Positions 36,420-49,128 of a stretch of DNA of 64,000 nucleotides are shown here, piece by piece. The stretch is taken from assembly GCF_954871325.1 (NCBI RefSeq), contig NC_088779.1, forward strand, positions 29,310,623 to 29,374,622, in the 5' to 3' direction. Source of the DNA: Gordionus sp. m RMFG-2023 (taxonomy: Eukaryota; Nematomorpha; Gordioida; Chordodea; Parachordodidae). Position numbers and translations under genes: made by a program. The number at the start of each line of letters is the position of its first letter. Within the stretch, counting starts at the first letter, position 1. The notes under the pieces were generated by a model. It saw only the letters and a program-made list of their open reading frames with translations. It was not told the DNA's origin and did no database searches.

Positions 36420-39400
36420 GAGTTAGTCGATTTTAAAAATTGGCTAAAATCAATATATTTAACAATTTTATATTTGTTAAAGAGAAACATGTTCTTTCAA
36501 TGTAGATGTAAAAGGACAAAGTTGTCAAAATGTATAATTTTTTTATGTATGAAAAATATCATATACGTTTAAAATCATACAAAGCATCTATAGCATTTTT
36601 AGAAACATTATCAATAATATTTAACTTTTTTACCATAGTTTGCAATCATTCAGTAATGCATCATGGTATACTTTAACATACCCAGAATAAAAAATGATTG
36701 CCAATTATTTTCTTACAAGTATTTTAAATAGATTTGGAAGGATTCTGAGCTTATAATATTTGCCTATTTTCAAGGGGGTTTTATATTTAATGTAACTTGC
36801 ATTCATTTGAATTATAAGAAAGAAAAGAATTTATCAACGGAGGAAGAGAGTCACCATATTTTATCAAAAAAATTTTATTACTATGTAATTTTTAACATAT
36901 TAGTAAATAATATGGTTTAAATATAAAAATAATTATTAAAATACTTATATTAACAATCTCAGTGCAGCAGATTTGGCGTGAGCACAATATTTTATTTACA
37001 TGTTCTTCACTGCATGCGAAATAATTATTTTTCCCATTTCTTAAAAAAATATTGTCTATATTTTGTTTTAATTAATTCATAATAGAAACTTTTTAAATTA
37101 TTTATTAAAGATTTGATCTGTTTAATAATTTTATTGTATTTTTTTCAGAAAATGCAGGTGAGTCAACAATACATTTAAAAAATATATTGCTATTAATATG
37201 AGTATTGGTAGTTGAACAAGTTTATTAAAAATTTTATTCGGATACAGATATATGCTTTTTAAAATATTATGTTTAAGATAAGATATTCGATGCTTAGAAA
37301 AAATTTTCATATGACATAAGACACAAAATATTTGTACCTTTCTTAAAGAAAGTATCTAAAATGTAGGATAATTTTTTTTAAATTAAAATAATCATAATAA
37401 TTTTGTATCAAACTTAATTTTTTAAAAAAATTTAATTATAATATAAATTTATAAAAAATATATAAATAAATTGTAGAAAATGACAAATACAAAATATGAT
37501 AGATATAAAGATAATTTTAAAAAAATTGTATATTATAATGAAAATAATAGCAGAATAAAAAATTAGTTAGTAATTATAAATAAATTCAACAATCACCAAT
37601 TGAATAATTTACAATATTAATTTCAATATATTTTTTAGAAATAATTTAAGTTTGTTCATTAATAAGTGAAGGCAGTTATTTTCTTTCATCATGAATCCAA
37701 TGATTTTTAAAGTAGGTATGGAGTGACAAAAATGCCGTATTCAAGTTTTTATCAAATTCATATATATTTTTGAAACGTTTATTTAAAAAATTTTCTACTG
37801 CAATAGATAATGGTTTGCAAAAAATATAATTTTTCATATAGATTTTAATTTATTTTAACAATTTTTAAATTGAAGATGATACTCCATAAATGCAGTTAAT
37901 TTTTCTTTGAATTTGTCAATCTATATAGCCAATGGGAATTTTTTTTCTCTTTAGCTTCACCTTTTTTGGTGGTAAGCTCCTTCAACATCCCTCTCCTATT
38001 TATGTTATTCATACAATCTCTTTTCTAATTTATATTCATTTTATATTGGTTCTAACTTTATGGCCACATTGAAGTTTTGGCCTTCCTTTTTTACGTTTGC
38101 CCTCACTTCCAAACTATCAACCTTATTTCCTATGTAGTTTATAGGCCTTCTCATTGTGTGCCCATACCACCTAAGCCTGTTTACCATTAACTTAGTCTTA
38201 ATGGGTACTACCTTTAAACTACTTATTATTCTTGTACTACGCACTTTATCCTCTCTCGTTACTCCAGCAATCATCCTCAGCATTCTCATCTCCATAGTTT
38301 GTAGACTTCTCTCGTCTGATTAATTGGTTTGCCATGTTTCCGAACTATAAAGAATAGTTGGTTATACTATGGAACTGTAAATTTTTCCTTTTAATTTGTG
38401 TGGAATTCTTTTGTCAAATAGCACTCCAGAGAAAGATCTCCACTTTAACCACCCTTGATTAATTCTACTCTTTATATCATTTTCTATTGTGCCGTTTATT
38501 TGTATAGTGGAGTCCAAATATTCGCAGCTTTCAATTGCCGATATCTGCTATTCATTTATATTAATACTCTCTGTTTCATCTCCTCCTATCAGCATATACT
38601 CCGTCTTTTCTCTATTTACTTTTAGTCTGTGCTTTTCTAGGTAGGATATTTATCCAATCAACTAGTCTTATTTTATTTCATTCCTGGATTCGGCAAGTAT
38701 CACAATATCATATTCTACGGGACTGTTTGAGGTATAGACTGTGATAATACATCTATTACTGTAATAAAGAGAAGCGAGCTGAGAGCCGACCCTTGATGAA
38801 CTCCTTCGGCTATTGTGAAGCCTGCTGAAGTACTTGTTGTACTACGGACCATTGTTGTATGGCACATATACATGTATTATTCTTATATATTTTTCTAAAA
38901 TCTTTTTGTGACGTAGCGCCAGATAGTTTTCTTGGGGATTTATCGAAGGCCTTTTCTAGATCGAGAAAGACTATGTGTAGCTTTTTGTTCTTTTCCCTGT
39001 ATTTTTAACTCAATTGCCTAATTGTTAGGATAGCATCAGTTGTTGATCTTCCAGTCATAAAGCCAAACTGAGTCTCTTCTATTTCGATTATGTCTCTTAA
39101 TCTTTTTCTATTATTTTTTCGTATAATTTTATACAGTGTGACTTATGCCCCTGTAATTTTGACAATTGTTTGGACCCCTTTTATTTTTGAAGATAGGAAC
39201 TAGATAGCTCTGCCTCCATTTTTGAGGAACCTCTTCATTTCCAAGTATTTTATTGTATATATTTGTGATAAAATGTATTCCATCATCTCCTAGTGCTTTA
39301 AGGCTTTCTTTTGGAATATCATCTGGACTCCAAGCTTTGTTGTTTTTCATATGCTTAAGGCATATGTTTATCTCTTGTTCTGTTATTGGGTGTATAAGGT

Positions 39401-39960
39401 TTTGACATGGGGAGTGTTCATCTAGATGTAGTATGTGGGGATTAAAGTTGAGAAGCTCCTAAAAGTATTCTTTCCATCTATTCATTCCTTTTCCTTTATT
39501 ATCAATTATCCATCTTTATTTTTGATTACTTTCGGAGCTCCATTTATATCCCTAGAATTCTTTTCTCGCTGTTTGGCTACTGTATATTTTATTTTGCCCT
39601 TCCTTGGTATGTAGTTCTTCAAACATGTCATTGTATGCCATAGATTTGTTTCTAGCCACCGCCTTTGTAGCTATTCTCTTGGTTTTTGCATCTTGTCTTG
39701 CTATCTGGGTTTTTGGATTTGTACCATATTTTATAAAGATCTTTTTTCTCATGTATAGTGGCTTGTACTTCTTCATTCCACCATAATAGTTCTTTGTATG
39801 ATTTATTGCCTTCACTTGTTAAGCCTAATGTCGATTTAGCAGTGTATATTAATCTGGATGAAAGGTCTGATTATATGTTATTCATTATTCTTCTAAATTT
39901 TGCATTTCAATATCTCTAGATTTAGATATTCTGATCTTTCACATAAATATTTAATTTAAT
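36420..39960 (-). pseudogene. hAT-type transposon relic, first copy, split by an RTE LINE
   Basis: 37640-37945 and 39905-39960 match 44700-45040, the second copy. The minus strand carries frameshifted versions of the SIAVENCLNKRFKNF region seen there. 36840-37640 matches 43690-44400 outside the coding part. The SSAPSER region of the second copy is missing here. It is absent from copy A between 19.7 and 19.9 kb. A scrap of the TAGTGTTG MITE end (GAGTTAGTCGATTTTAAAAA) lies at 36420. Confidence 0.5.
37945..39905 (-). pseudogene. RTE-type LINE, 5'-truncated (reverse transcriptase part)
   Basis: On the minus strand from 39815 down: a basic stretch TNPKTQIARQDAKTKRIATK that precedes the polymerase; NKAWSPDDIPKESLKALGDD (39345-39280) and VPIFKNKRGP...NCQNYRGI at the reverse transcriptase start; FGFMTGRSTTDAI (39085-39040); the first catalytic motif HIVFLDLEKAFD (38980-38940); and a C-terminal part MRMLRMIAGVTREDKVRSTR with NRLRWYGHTMRRP (38295-38140). 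The YADD region is broken (VYADRRR). The endonuclease is missing. The flanks rejoin the hAT relic 'atagccaatggga...tttcaatat', which defines the insertion edges. Not functional. Confidence 0.9.
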
Positions 39961-40139
39961 TTACTTTAAAGTTTAATATACTAATAAAGCTATAAATACT
40001 ATAACATTTCGTACAGCATTGTTATATAAGTTTTAATTTATTATAAAATAAAATTATTTTAAAATTTTCATACATTTAAATTAGTTAATAAATATTTTTC
40101 ATTTGAAATTTTAAAATTATATCGATTTAAAATTTTCAT

Positions 40140-40270
40140 GCCATTCTGCAATATTTAGAATATAAAGTTGATTAAGACACAGATATTTTTAAATAATTTG
40201 TTTTTTAGATATAAGATCTTTTCTCAAAATTTTAAAAAGATAAAAAATATTATGAATCTTAAATAAAAAT
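40140..40270 (+). repeat. Long repeated unit, copy B fragment (matches 19915-20010)
   Basis: Shared anchors GAT(A/AC)CA.ATATTTTTAAATAAT and AGATCTTTTCTCAAAATTTT. The block lies between the first hAT relic and the LINE at 41.4 kb. Confidence 0.5.
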
Positions 40271-40831
40271 ATTCGCCATTCCAGTCCTAAGAATAGTAAT
40301 AAAAAGTTAAATTAAATATATTATATATTAATTAATATTTATATAATTGAACAGATAATTTTACAAAACATGAAATATCAAAATTTCATGTTATAATTTG
40401 TGTAAATAAAGTTGAAATACTCCAGTGATAGGGCAAATAAATTTTTTTATTGATTTGTTGGATAAATGGCATGATATGATTAAAGAAAGTTTCAAATTGA
40501 TATTATATTTTTATCGTAGTTTCCACTATATTTTCATAATTTAATTAAGAAATATAGTTTAATCCATACCGAATATAATAAAAAGAGGCTCAAAATTAGG
40601 AAAATTTAACAAAATTAGAATACGTTAAAAATCCAAATAATTTTAATGAAAGTTTCAGTAAAACTTGCAACATAATATCCAAAAAAAATACGCACAAAAA
40701 TTAATCTCTTCACAAACAAAACTTGCTCCATTTAATGTCGAGACTAAATACTTTTATAATCACAAACCAAGATATTGGCCAAACTATGAGATATTTAATA
40801 AATTTCAGCAGAAGGCTTAGATATCTATAGA

Positions 40832-41423
40832 CAGCGTCTACATGACAAGATTTTTACTGGATGCTAACCCCCTTCAAAAACCTTAACCTACCCCCCTAAA
40901 AATTATCGCCGCCTTCGGCGGCGGTGTCTTTATATTATTATTTTCACCTTTTTAATTTATTGATACTCTTTTCAGAGAATTAATAAAGGATAACTTAAAT
41001 TAATCTATCCTTACTACCAACTATTGATATTTTGTGAATATAAAGAATTTATTTTTTAGAAAATAAATTCAATTAAACCCTCCATTATTTACAAGGAATT
41101 AATTATTATGGCATTATTAGCTTGCTGAGCTTTCTGAAATATCTAAACCTTTTAAATCACATTACAAAGGATAGCAGAAAGTTTTATTTGGAAAACAATG
41201 TGTATGATTGTTTGTAAAATTTAGATTTGGTCAATGAATTGTATTATAATAATACTATAATAAAAGTATTAATTCTTTACAGAAATAAATTTTGTCCTAT
41301 TTGATCTCAAAATTTAATAGATAAACCCCCAAAAAATTTTTCATACCCCCATTAAAGCAGCCTACCCCTACCCTTTCAAAAAAATAGGATGCAAATTGTT
41401 CCTACCCTTCCCACTAGACGCTG
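40832..41423. mobile_element. 592-bp hAT-type non-autonomous element with 8-bp target duplication
   Basis: Ends are CAGCGTCTA and TAGACGCTG. Flanks are the palindrome TCTATAGA on both sides (40824-40831 and 41424-41431), which fits the 8-bp duplications of hAT. The subterminal parts carry many CCCTACC / ACCCCC words. It contains a perfect hairpin CGCCGCC-TTC-GGCGGCG at 40907-40923. No transposase. It is inserted in or just before the LINE relic. Confidence 0.85.
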
Positions 41424-41431
41424 TCTATAGA

Positions 41432-42860
41432 CCATCTTATTTCCAGACATTTCTAAAATCTCATAATTCCAACCTTCCTTATCAATATAACTACTAAAGA
41501 TATTCCCACATTAGCTCATCAAATTATATTTGGTGATAACTTGGTCGCTTTCAAAAAACCTAAGGAGGCATCCGACCAATCTCAAACGGTTCACTTATCA
41601 GAGTCTGATAGCTATACAAAAAAAAATAAAATCCGATACTCGATCCCTGCTTGGCAAACTATAAATGAGATATAGATATAGCCTCTCACTGCCTATGAAT
41701 CTACCTACAACATCCACAGATAAACTTTGTTTTATACAAAAATGATTTTAAGAATGCATTCAATACAATTTCATAACTTCTCCCAATACTCGCGCATCAT
41801 ATACATCTGCTATAACAATAGCACTCCCCTTATTTTTAATGGTAACATTTTCGAAGAGGGAAAAACAGGGCGATTCCCTCGGACCTATTCTTTTCAGCTT
41901 AGTTATCCACAATATGATGAAAGATCTTGAATTTGATTTTGACTTCGACCTGATGGCACTTGGCGGTAATTAACATCAGATAAGTAAATTAGCTACCTCG
42001 AAACAGAATGCACTAAAATCGGTTTACAGTTAAACAAGACTAAAACAGAAATATGCTCCCTCAATCCCGAGATACCATTTGATTTATTTAAAGATTACAC
42101 TATTATCGAAAAAGATGATATACAACTCTTAGGCTCCCCATTACTAAATAATAATTTCGGAAAAAATTATACATAAAACTTTTTCTGAAATGCAAAACCT
42201 GAAAAAGTTCATCAACCACATTTATCGCACAAACTTTTTTACTTAATAAAAATGTGTTTATATCTACCTAAAATCTCGCATCTTTTTCACTCATCCACAT
42301 CATTCATGGCCTCAAAATTCAATCAACACAATATTTGCCTAAAAACCTTTATAGAAAGTCCTCAGCCTTTCATTATAAGACTTTAATTGGCACCTTGCTC
42401 AATATTACCAGCTAAACTAGATGGTATCGTCTTGATTCCCTTAGAACTATTATCCCTATCTTTATTTATCTCAAATAGTCTATCCTTCAAATCAGCGATC
42501 TCATCATTCATAACTCTCAATGATAATCTTCTAACAGCAGAAATCAAACGATGGCTTACCCCAGACGTTTTAACATTTCCAACCGAATTTCCAACAATCT
42601 ATTATAACCCCTAATAAAGAAACTACAAAATAGCCTTAACCCTACCGATATTAACGACATACAACTATAACAATCCAACGATATATGGCGGGCATTAATG
42701 GCTTGAAGCACTTCCAAGCCATACCTTAGGTAATCTCTTAACCTGACTAACTGAGAGTTACTATAGGATTTAGACCTGGGTGCTGGCTTACACAGCCACA
42801 CACATGCCACACAACTTACATCAAATTAATGCCCGACACTGTTTTTTTAAATTTTATCGC
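41432..42860 (+). pseudogene. Non-LTR-type reverse transcriptase relic, family X, first fragment
   Basis: Plus-strand scraps in order: FGDNLVAFKKPK (41530-41565); IRYSIPAWQTINEI; KNDFKNAFNTIS (first catalytic region, 41738-41775); YNNSTPLIFNGNIF; GDSLGPILFSLVIHNMMKDL (from 41872); a DDGT-type second catalytic motif (near 41950); KIGLQLNKTKTEI; IQLLGSPL (42120); then WLEALPSHTLGNLLT (about 42695-42740) and a His-rich GLHSHTHATQ tail. The order matches long reverse transcriptase proteins of animals with QGDPLGPLLF and LDDGTLGG motifs. The LINE clade is not assigned. Several frameshifts. Confidence 0.75.
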
Positions 42861-43179
42861 GAAAAATTTTTAATATAACAAACGAAAATTGCGAAACCAT
42901 ATTTCTTGAACAAAACTAACTAGAAATTTTTAAACACAATTATATTTGTTTTTTAGGTACATATTCATTATTTAATTAAGCTCTTTTTAGAGCCTTCGAT
43001 ACTTATAACTTATAAATATATTTATTTTTATTTAGTAATTTTATATATTTTTATATACTGCTTTAGTATTTTAGTTTATCATTTTAGAGTATTTAAGGTT
43101 ATAATACAAGTTTTAAACATAATAATAGATTTTAAATTATATAGAAGAATAGATAAATATTTATAAATTTCTGTATTTT

Positions 43180-43640
43180 AATTTGTTATAAAATTATTAT
43201 ATATTATAAAATATTTTCAAATAGGGTCATTTATAAGTTTATTTAGCTTGGTTATGAGGACACTTTGTTTTTAAAAAGAATTTTTTGTATTTTCTTATAA
43301 ATGTTACCAACTCAAGGTATTTAGAATATTAAAATTTGACAGGTTTATTATATTTAAAATATAAAGAAATTTTAATATTTCAAAACACCAGCTAATTAAC
43401 ACTTTTAAAATGACTTTGATTTTTTTAATAAATATACGTAATCAATAATATTTTAAAAATTAGCATTAGATATTGAAATTAGAAAGTTTTACGTAAATTT
43501 TAAGTGTCACCTATAAAACAATATAAATAACTAATTACATAAGGTACTCTCTTAACAGGTTTTATCTATAGATTCATAATGTGGCATTTTTTCTAATCTA
43601 TGTGATGTCATTAATATCTCAATCATCATATGGATGACGA
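43180..43640 (+). repeat. Block 'g', first copy in B (also 45380-45760 and 20200-20640)
   Basis: Shared CTTAACAGGTT(T/C)TATCTATAG and AAATTAGAAAGTTTTA. In B this block flanks the second hAT relic on both sides; in A it occurs once. Confidence 0.7.
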
Positions 43641-43689
43641 AATAATATTGAGATGTTTTGTAAGCTGTATTTCGTTGCTTGAAAAATAT

Positions 43690-45300
43690 TCAACTAAGAA
43701 ACATGACATGATATTTTATCAAGGTATTTCTATATATAATGTTTTAATCCCATATTGTAAAAAATTATTATTTAAATATTAAATTAATTATTAAAATACT
43801 TTTATTAGGAGACAAATTTCGGAATTTTTTTAGTAAGGACCATATTTAATTTTATCTACATTTTCTTACTCTGCCGCGAAATATTTATATTGTCATAATT
43901 TTGTTCTAGTTAATTTATGATAGAATCTTTTAAAATTATTTATATAGATATTGATATGATCTCTTTAATAATTTTATTGTATTTTTTTTCAGGCGCTCTT
44001 AGTGAGTCAATAATACATTAAAAATATATTGCTATTAATTACGTAGCAAATTTACAATAAATTGTATCTGGATACAGATGTAGATGCTTTTAAAAATGTT
44101 ATTTAAGAGATAAGATAACAGATGCTTACGAACAGTTTTATTATGACATAAGATACTTGTATCTATTTTTTATAAAATATCTAAGATACAAGCTAAATCA
44201 AAATGTTTCAAGTTTTATTTATAATAAAATATTTTAACTATGAATTTATAAAAAATATAAAAATAAATTGTAGAAAATGTTTTGTAAAATAATATGATGC
44301 GATATAAAGATATATTTTAAAAATTATATTTTAATATGAAAACAATATCAGAATAGTAAATTATTTATTAAATATCTAGTGATCAACATCATAAATCAGC
44401 ATTATTTTTTAATATTATTAATTTTTTTAAAAATTTGTCCATTCGCCTTTATGATTTGATCTATTGACCATAAGAGTTGAATAATCGTTCAGAAGGAGCA
44501 GAAGATTGTAATATTGTGTAAATAATAAATATTTCTTATTTAATATAACTATTTAACATATTTATAATGCTCCTGGCATCTTTCATATAATTTAACATTT
44601 CTCCTTCAATATCATTTATTGAATTATGAATTGGGTGTAGCACTTTTTTAAAAGAAGTAATAATCATCTTTACCAATTGAAGAATTTGCTGACATATTAA
44701 TTTTTATAAAATTTTTAGAAATAATTAATGTTTATTATAACCTTAAGGTATTAATTTTTTTTCATCGTCAATCCGCTGATTTTTGTAGTTGGGATGAGAA
44801 ACAGCTGCCATAAATACAGTATTTAAGTATTATAAAATTTTTAAATCTTTTATTTAAACAATTTTCTACTGCAATGGATAATAGTTTCAAATTGCAGATC
44901 ATAACGACATTTAATATTGACGATGATACTCCATAATAGCCGTTGATTTCATATTGAATTATGTCATATAGCCAATGGGAAAACATTATATGACAATTTC
45001 AATATATCTAGGTTTGGAAATTCTAATTTTCACATAATTTAGGTAATTACTTTTAAATTATATTCAAGAAGGGTTATCAAACATGCTTTTTCATCGCCTA
45101 TGGCAGGTATAACTAGTTGTTTTCTTAAAACTGGCTTAATCATCTTTTTTAGGTCTATTTCCATCATTCCATAAATACATTTGGCAAGTGCTGGATGATG
45201 AATTCTATAAATGTAGAATGATATCTTTCTAAATTTTTTGTCCCAGGTTTTCACTTGATTTTAAATTATATTTTCGAACACCTTGGTTCATTATTTAAAA
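43690..45300 (-). pseudogene. hAT-type transposase relic, second copy
   Basis: From high to low coordinates on the minus strand: a 71-codon frame 45254-45039 (unrecognised, ends LITLLEYNLKVIT); a 72-codon frame 44986-44768 with GYYGVSSSILN and SIAVENCLNKRFKNF; then near 44510-44475 SSAPSERLFN, the typical start of the hAT C-terminal dimerisation domain, followed after stops by ILKNNADL. The SSAPSERLF motif is the basis of the family call. The 3' non-coding part (43690-44400) is shared with the first copy. Confidence 0.65.
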
Positions 45301-45379
45301 CTTTTTATTTAAATAATGGATGAAAAGAGATTCAAATAAAATATGGTAGTTATTTTGCTAAATGACGACCAACGTCAAA

Positions 45380-45760
45380 TAGAATATATTCTCTTAAAAT
45401 ATCTTAGAAGAGTTTGAGACATATTTATAAGTTAATTGATTATAAAATTAATATATATTTTTAATTATTTTTTTATAGTGCCATTCATCAGTTCATGAAG
45501 AAATTTTTTATATTTTGAAACACCTGCTAATTTAAATTTTTAAAAATGACTTTGTTTAATTAATATTTAAATAAAATATATTAAAATTATTGTTTTGTAT
45601 TGATAAATTAGAAAGTTTTATATAGATTTTAAGCATAACCTAGAAGAATGTATAAATAACTAACTAAACGAAGTACTTTCTTAACAGGTTCTATCTATAG
45701 ATTCATAATGTGACATGTTCATTAATTATATGAGGTCTAAATATCTACATCGCCATATAG
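45380..45760 (+). repeat. Block 'g', second copy in B
   Basis: See 43180-43640. It continues into a block matching 20640-20900 of copy A (45800-46030), including a pyrimidine-rich TTTCATTACATTATAG. Confidence 0.7.
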
Positions 45761-46139
45761 ATCACAAAATATTGTTATTGTGTCGCTCAGGTGCAAGTTT
45801 CCCAATATCAAGCAAATCAAACATTTGTAATAAATTATCTTTGTTTAATATTATTTCATTATTTTCATTACATTATAGAGACTTTTTTCAGTGAGTCATG
45901 CAGTTCTCTAATATATTACAATATACTAATAAATTAAGCAAAACCCTCTTTTAAAGTTATTAAAAATTTGTATAGAAGGGTTAATTCATTGAAATATTTT
46001 ATTAAAAGTAACAAAATTGATTCTTTTACATTTGTTAACTATATTTAAATTTAAATTTTATCAAAACGGTAAAAAAATAAACAATAATATAAACAATTCA
46101 ATTTATATACAAAAACGAAATTGAAACTTTAATTGCCTT

Positions 46140-46315
46140 TTAAAAACACAACACCCTTTTTCCCTTTAACTTTGACTACTCTCCGGGAGTTTTCTTTTGC
46201 GAGAAGGATATCCCCTATTGATCTCATGTCAGATAAAGGTTTGGCGATTGCGAATGTTGTGGCTCTAGTTACTAAAAGGGGTTCCTTCTACTCCACTTCC
46301 TTTTAAGTAGTTTTT
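46140..46315 (-). other. GC-richer coding-like island, unidentified
   Basis: The minus strand is open for about 50 codons, including PLLVTRATTFAIAKPLSD and IGDILLAKENSRRVVKVKG, ending in TAA near 46135. Balanced residue use contrasts with the neighbouring AT-rich frames. The family is not recognised. No matching stretch was seen in copy A. Confidence 0.35.
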
Positions 46316-46519
46316 AATTAATTCCTGTAATTTTATTATTAAATTTTATGTTTTTTGATATCTCAAATTTTAATAATTTTTATTTATTGTCAAATTTTAC
46401 ATTTACATAAATTTTGCACTATCCAGAATATTATTAAAAATTTAAATGATTGTACTATTACCTATAATTTCTACTTTTGTGATTATAAGTTTTTTTTTAT
46501 TTAGATATTTTTAAGAACA

Positions 46520-46565
46520 TATACCAAATCATCGGGTTTAAATTAGCCGTTAAACAACATTACTC
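46520..46565. mobile_element. Solo end of the TAGTGTTG MITE
   Basis: AAATTAGCCGTTAAACAACATTA resembles the right end of 13344-13566. Only about 30 bp are recognisable. Confidence 0.35.
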
Positions 46566-47379
46566 TTCATGTAGAAAATTTTAAAAGGAATTATTGCCAT
46601 AACGATATTTATGTGATAGATTAATTCTAACTAATTAAAAATATCAGTAAAATTTTTAAAATATAATCATTTAATTCCACCTATAAAATAATTAATTATG
46701 AAAATTATTATAAATTGAAAACCTAAATAATAATAACATAATCTTATATATAGGCAAATCTAATTTAAAATTGTTAAGATATTAGGATTGATTTTTTATT
46801 TCTTTTTCACTGTCGATTAACTTAATATTTACCTTACGGACTGATTTTATCATTTCTTTTATTTTACATATTAACATAATATTAACCTAATAGTTTCTTA
46901 ATACTTTGATTTAAAATGATTGTTATTTTATATTAACCGATTATGTAAATTATTAAATTCTATTGGTAACATATATATAGATGTAAAATGTATTAGATTT
47001 AGTAGTTTTAAATTTTTAAATAAATTAAATTAAAATTAAATGTTAAAAAACTTTTTCAATTTTGTTGTACTCCCTGCCTACCTTAACAAAAATAATAAAT
47101 ATTTTAAAGAATATTTTTCTTATTTTGCTTTCATAAATGTGAAAAATATATAAAAAATTTAAACCATATATACTTAATTTCATTAAATTATCTTTTATTT
47201 CTATTTTATTTTAGTTGTTTATGGTTAGTCCTTAATATATTTCACAAATATCGAAATATAATGTAAATTTTTTTAAAATAATTTATCAACTGGGAATTTA
47301 ATCTATTTAAATGAAAGAAAGGATTAAAAAGAACACAAATATAATAATTACTAAAGTTATAATAATTTTTACATAATAG

Positions 47380-47403
47380 ATGCCCCTTCTAAGCAATTTG
47401 ACG
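47380..47403 (+). CDS. Micro-exon 'E0', copy B, 24 nt
   Basis: Lies between CATAATAG and GTGATT. Reads (D)APSKQFD(G). Acceptor and donor are both intact here, which guided the A reading. Confidence 0.45.
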
Positions 47404-48320
47404 GTGATTAAATTTTTATAGTTTATCAAATATACTTATCTATTTTTTTAAAATGTATTATTACAATTTTTATAGGCACATTTAATTTTTGGGTAGTTTA
47501 AATAAGAATCCTATTTTAAATTAAATATAGAAAAATAAATAGACTGCAATCTTGTTGTATAATTTTGATTTGACCAGAAATATATTCCAGCAGGTGTCGT
47601 TGACTTATTCAACGAACATAAATTGATGATGGATTACCATTTATCGCAATGTTAACTAAATTTTATATTAACTATTCATATTTCATTTAAATTATTTGAA
47701 TAATTTATCATACGGATTGGTGGCAAAACAAAATACTTTGTATTTTTATATTCTCCGCCTCCAATTTACTCTATTTGAAGAGCTACCCTAAATTTACATT
47801 TTGCAAGAATAAGCTGCAAAATACACAAAATATATTATATTTTAAGTATATTCGAAATCATGCTATTTTATAAAAAAAATGTATTGTAAAATATTTTATA
47901 CGAATATATCTTGTCAGATTTTTGATTGCACCTATTTTAATTAGAAAAATTATATTCTAATTTATTAGATGAGAAAAAATAACATGTAAATAATATTAAT
48001 GAAATTGAAATAATTATTAATTTGATTCAATATTCCAAGCCAATTTACTAAGGTAAAGAGTTTAACTTACCGTGTTGTTCAAGGACATGATAAATTCGAA
48101 TGTATAAACGTTTTTCTAACGAAAAGAAAACATTTAACAAGCAATTTATGTAACATTTTCAATAGTATTGAGTGTTTGCTAGAATATATTTCTGGTAAAA
48201 TAAGAGTTTTTAAAGTTATAATTCTCCTTCGATAAAAGATTATAATTAGAGTTTGCGAATCACTTTGATATGATATATACGTTCATAATATTTGAATGTT
48301 ATTCTTAACAAATTATAAAG

Positions 48321-48380
48321 ATTTTTTTAATGAAGATCAAGAAACACTTTTGGTGAAAAATAGGACTTCTACAACACCAG
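48321..48380 (+). CDS. Micro-exon 'E2', copy B, 60 nt
   Basis: Lies between AATTATAAAG and GTAAAATAAA. Reads FFNEDQETLLVKNRTSTTP in phase 1 with no stop. Confidence 0.55.
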
Positions 48381-48735
48381 GTAAAATAAATTTAATTTTG
48401 ATAAAACATGTGACTCTACCAGTTTAAGGTTATTTTGTTATATATATATAATGTTAAGTTATTCTATCTGTTTTTTTAATCAATGTATTATTTTTTCAAC
48501 TATAAATATTGAGATAGGTTAATTTTATAAGTTTCATTTTACTAGAAATGTATTACTGAATGTTACTCTATAAAAAGACATTTTTTTATTATGTTTTTAT
48601 ATGATATGTTTATTTAAATAGAAAAAAGTAAATATACCAATTTTCCACCATATCAACAAGAAATATATTAACTTTATAATATAAATCGAAATACATTTCT
48701 GCTGGTATAATACATAATTCATTTAATATATACAG

Positions 48736-48765
48736 GCATCCCAATAAAAAAGCTAGGATTTTCAG
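48736..48765 (+). CDS. Micro-exon 'E4', copy B, 30 nt
   Basis: Lies between ATATATACAG and GTAAAT. Reads IPIKKLGFS in phase 1. Both splice sites match copy C exactly. Confidence 0.58.
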
Positions 48766-49128
48766 GTAAATATTTTATTTGACTTTTATTTATTAAAACT
48801 AATTCGCTTATACATAACTTTTATTATTTCTAAATCTCTAAAAAGTCTTGATTTCATATGCGATAGTCAAATTTATATAGAAGATCTTAAAATAAACTGA
48901 ACAAAGATCTTCTCTGGTGGAATATTTTTAATTAAAATATTTTTAATTTCTTAGATGAACAAGTTGTTTGTTACCTTTATCAATCATTTTATTAAAAAAA
49001 TAATTATTGAAGTAAAATTCCATAGGAGAAATTTTACAAAATAATGTCTATTAGCGAAATATCTTTTACATAATTTTAACACTCTAATAATAGTAAAAAT
49101 AAATATTTTATAATTTTTATTTAACTAG

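Noticed and set aside
42556-42810. 84-codon minus-strand frame
   Set aside because: Lies opposite the plus-strand LINE relic, whose conserved order (LPSHTLGNLLT, GLHSHTHA) explains the sequence.
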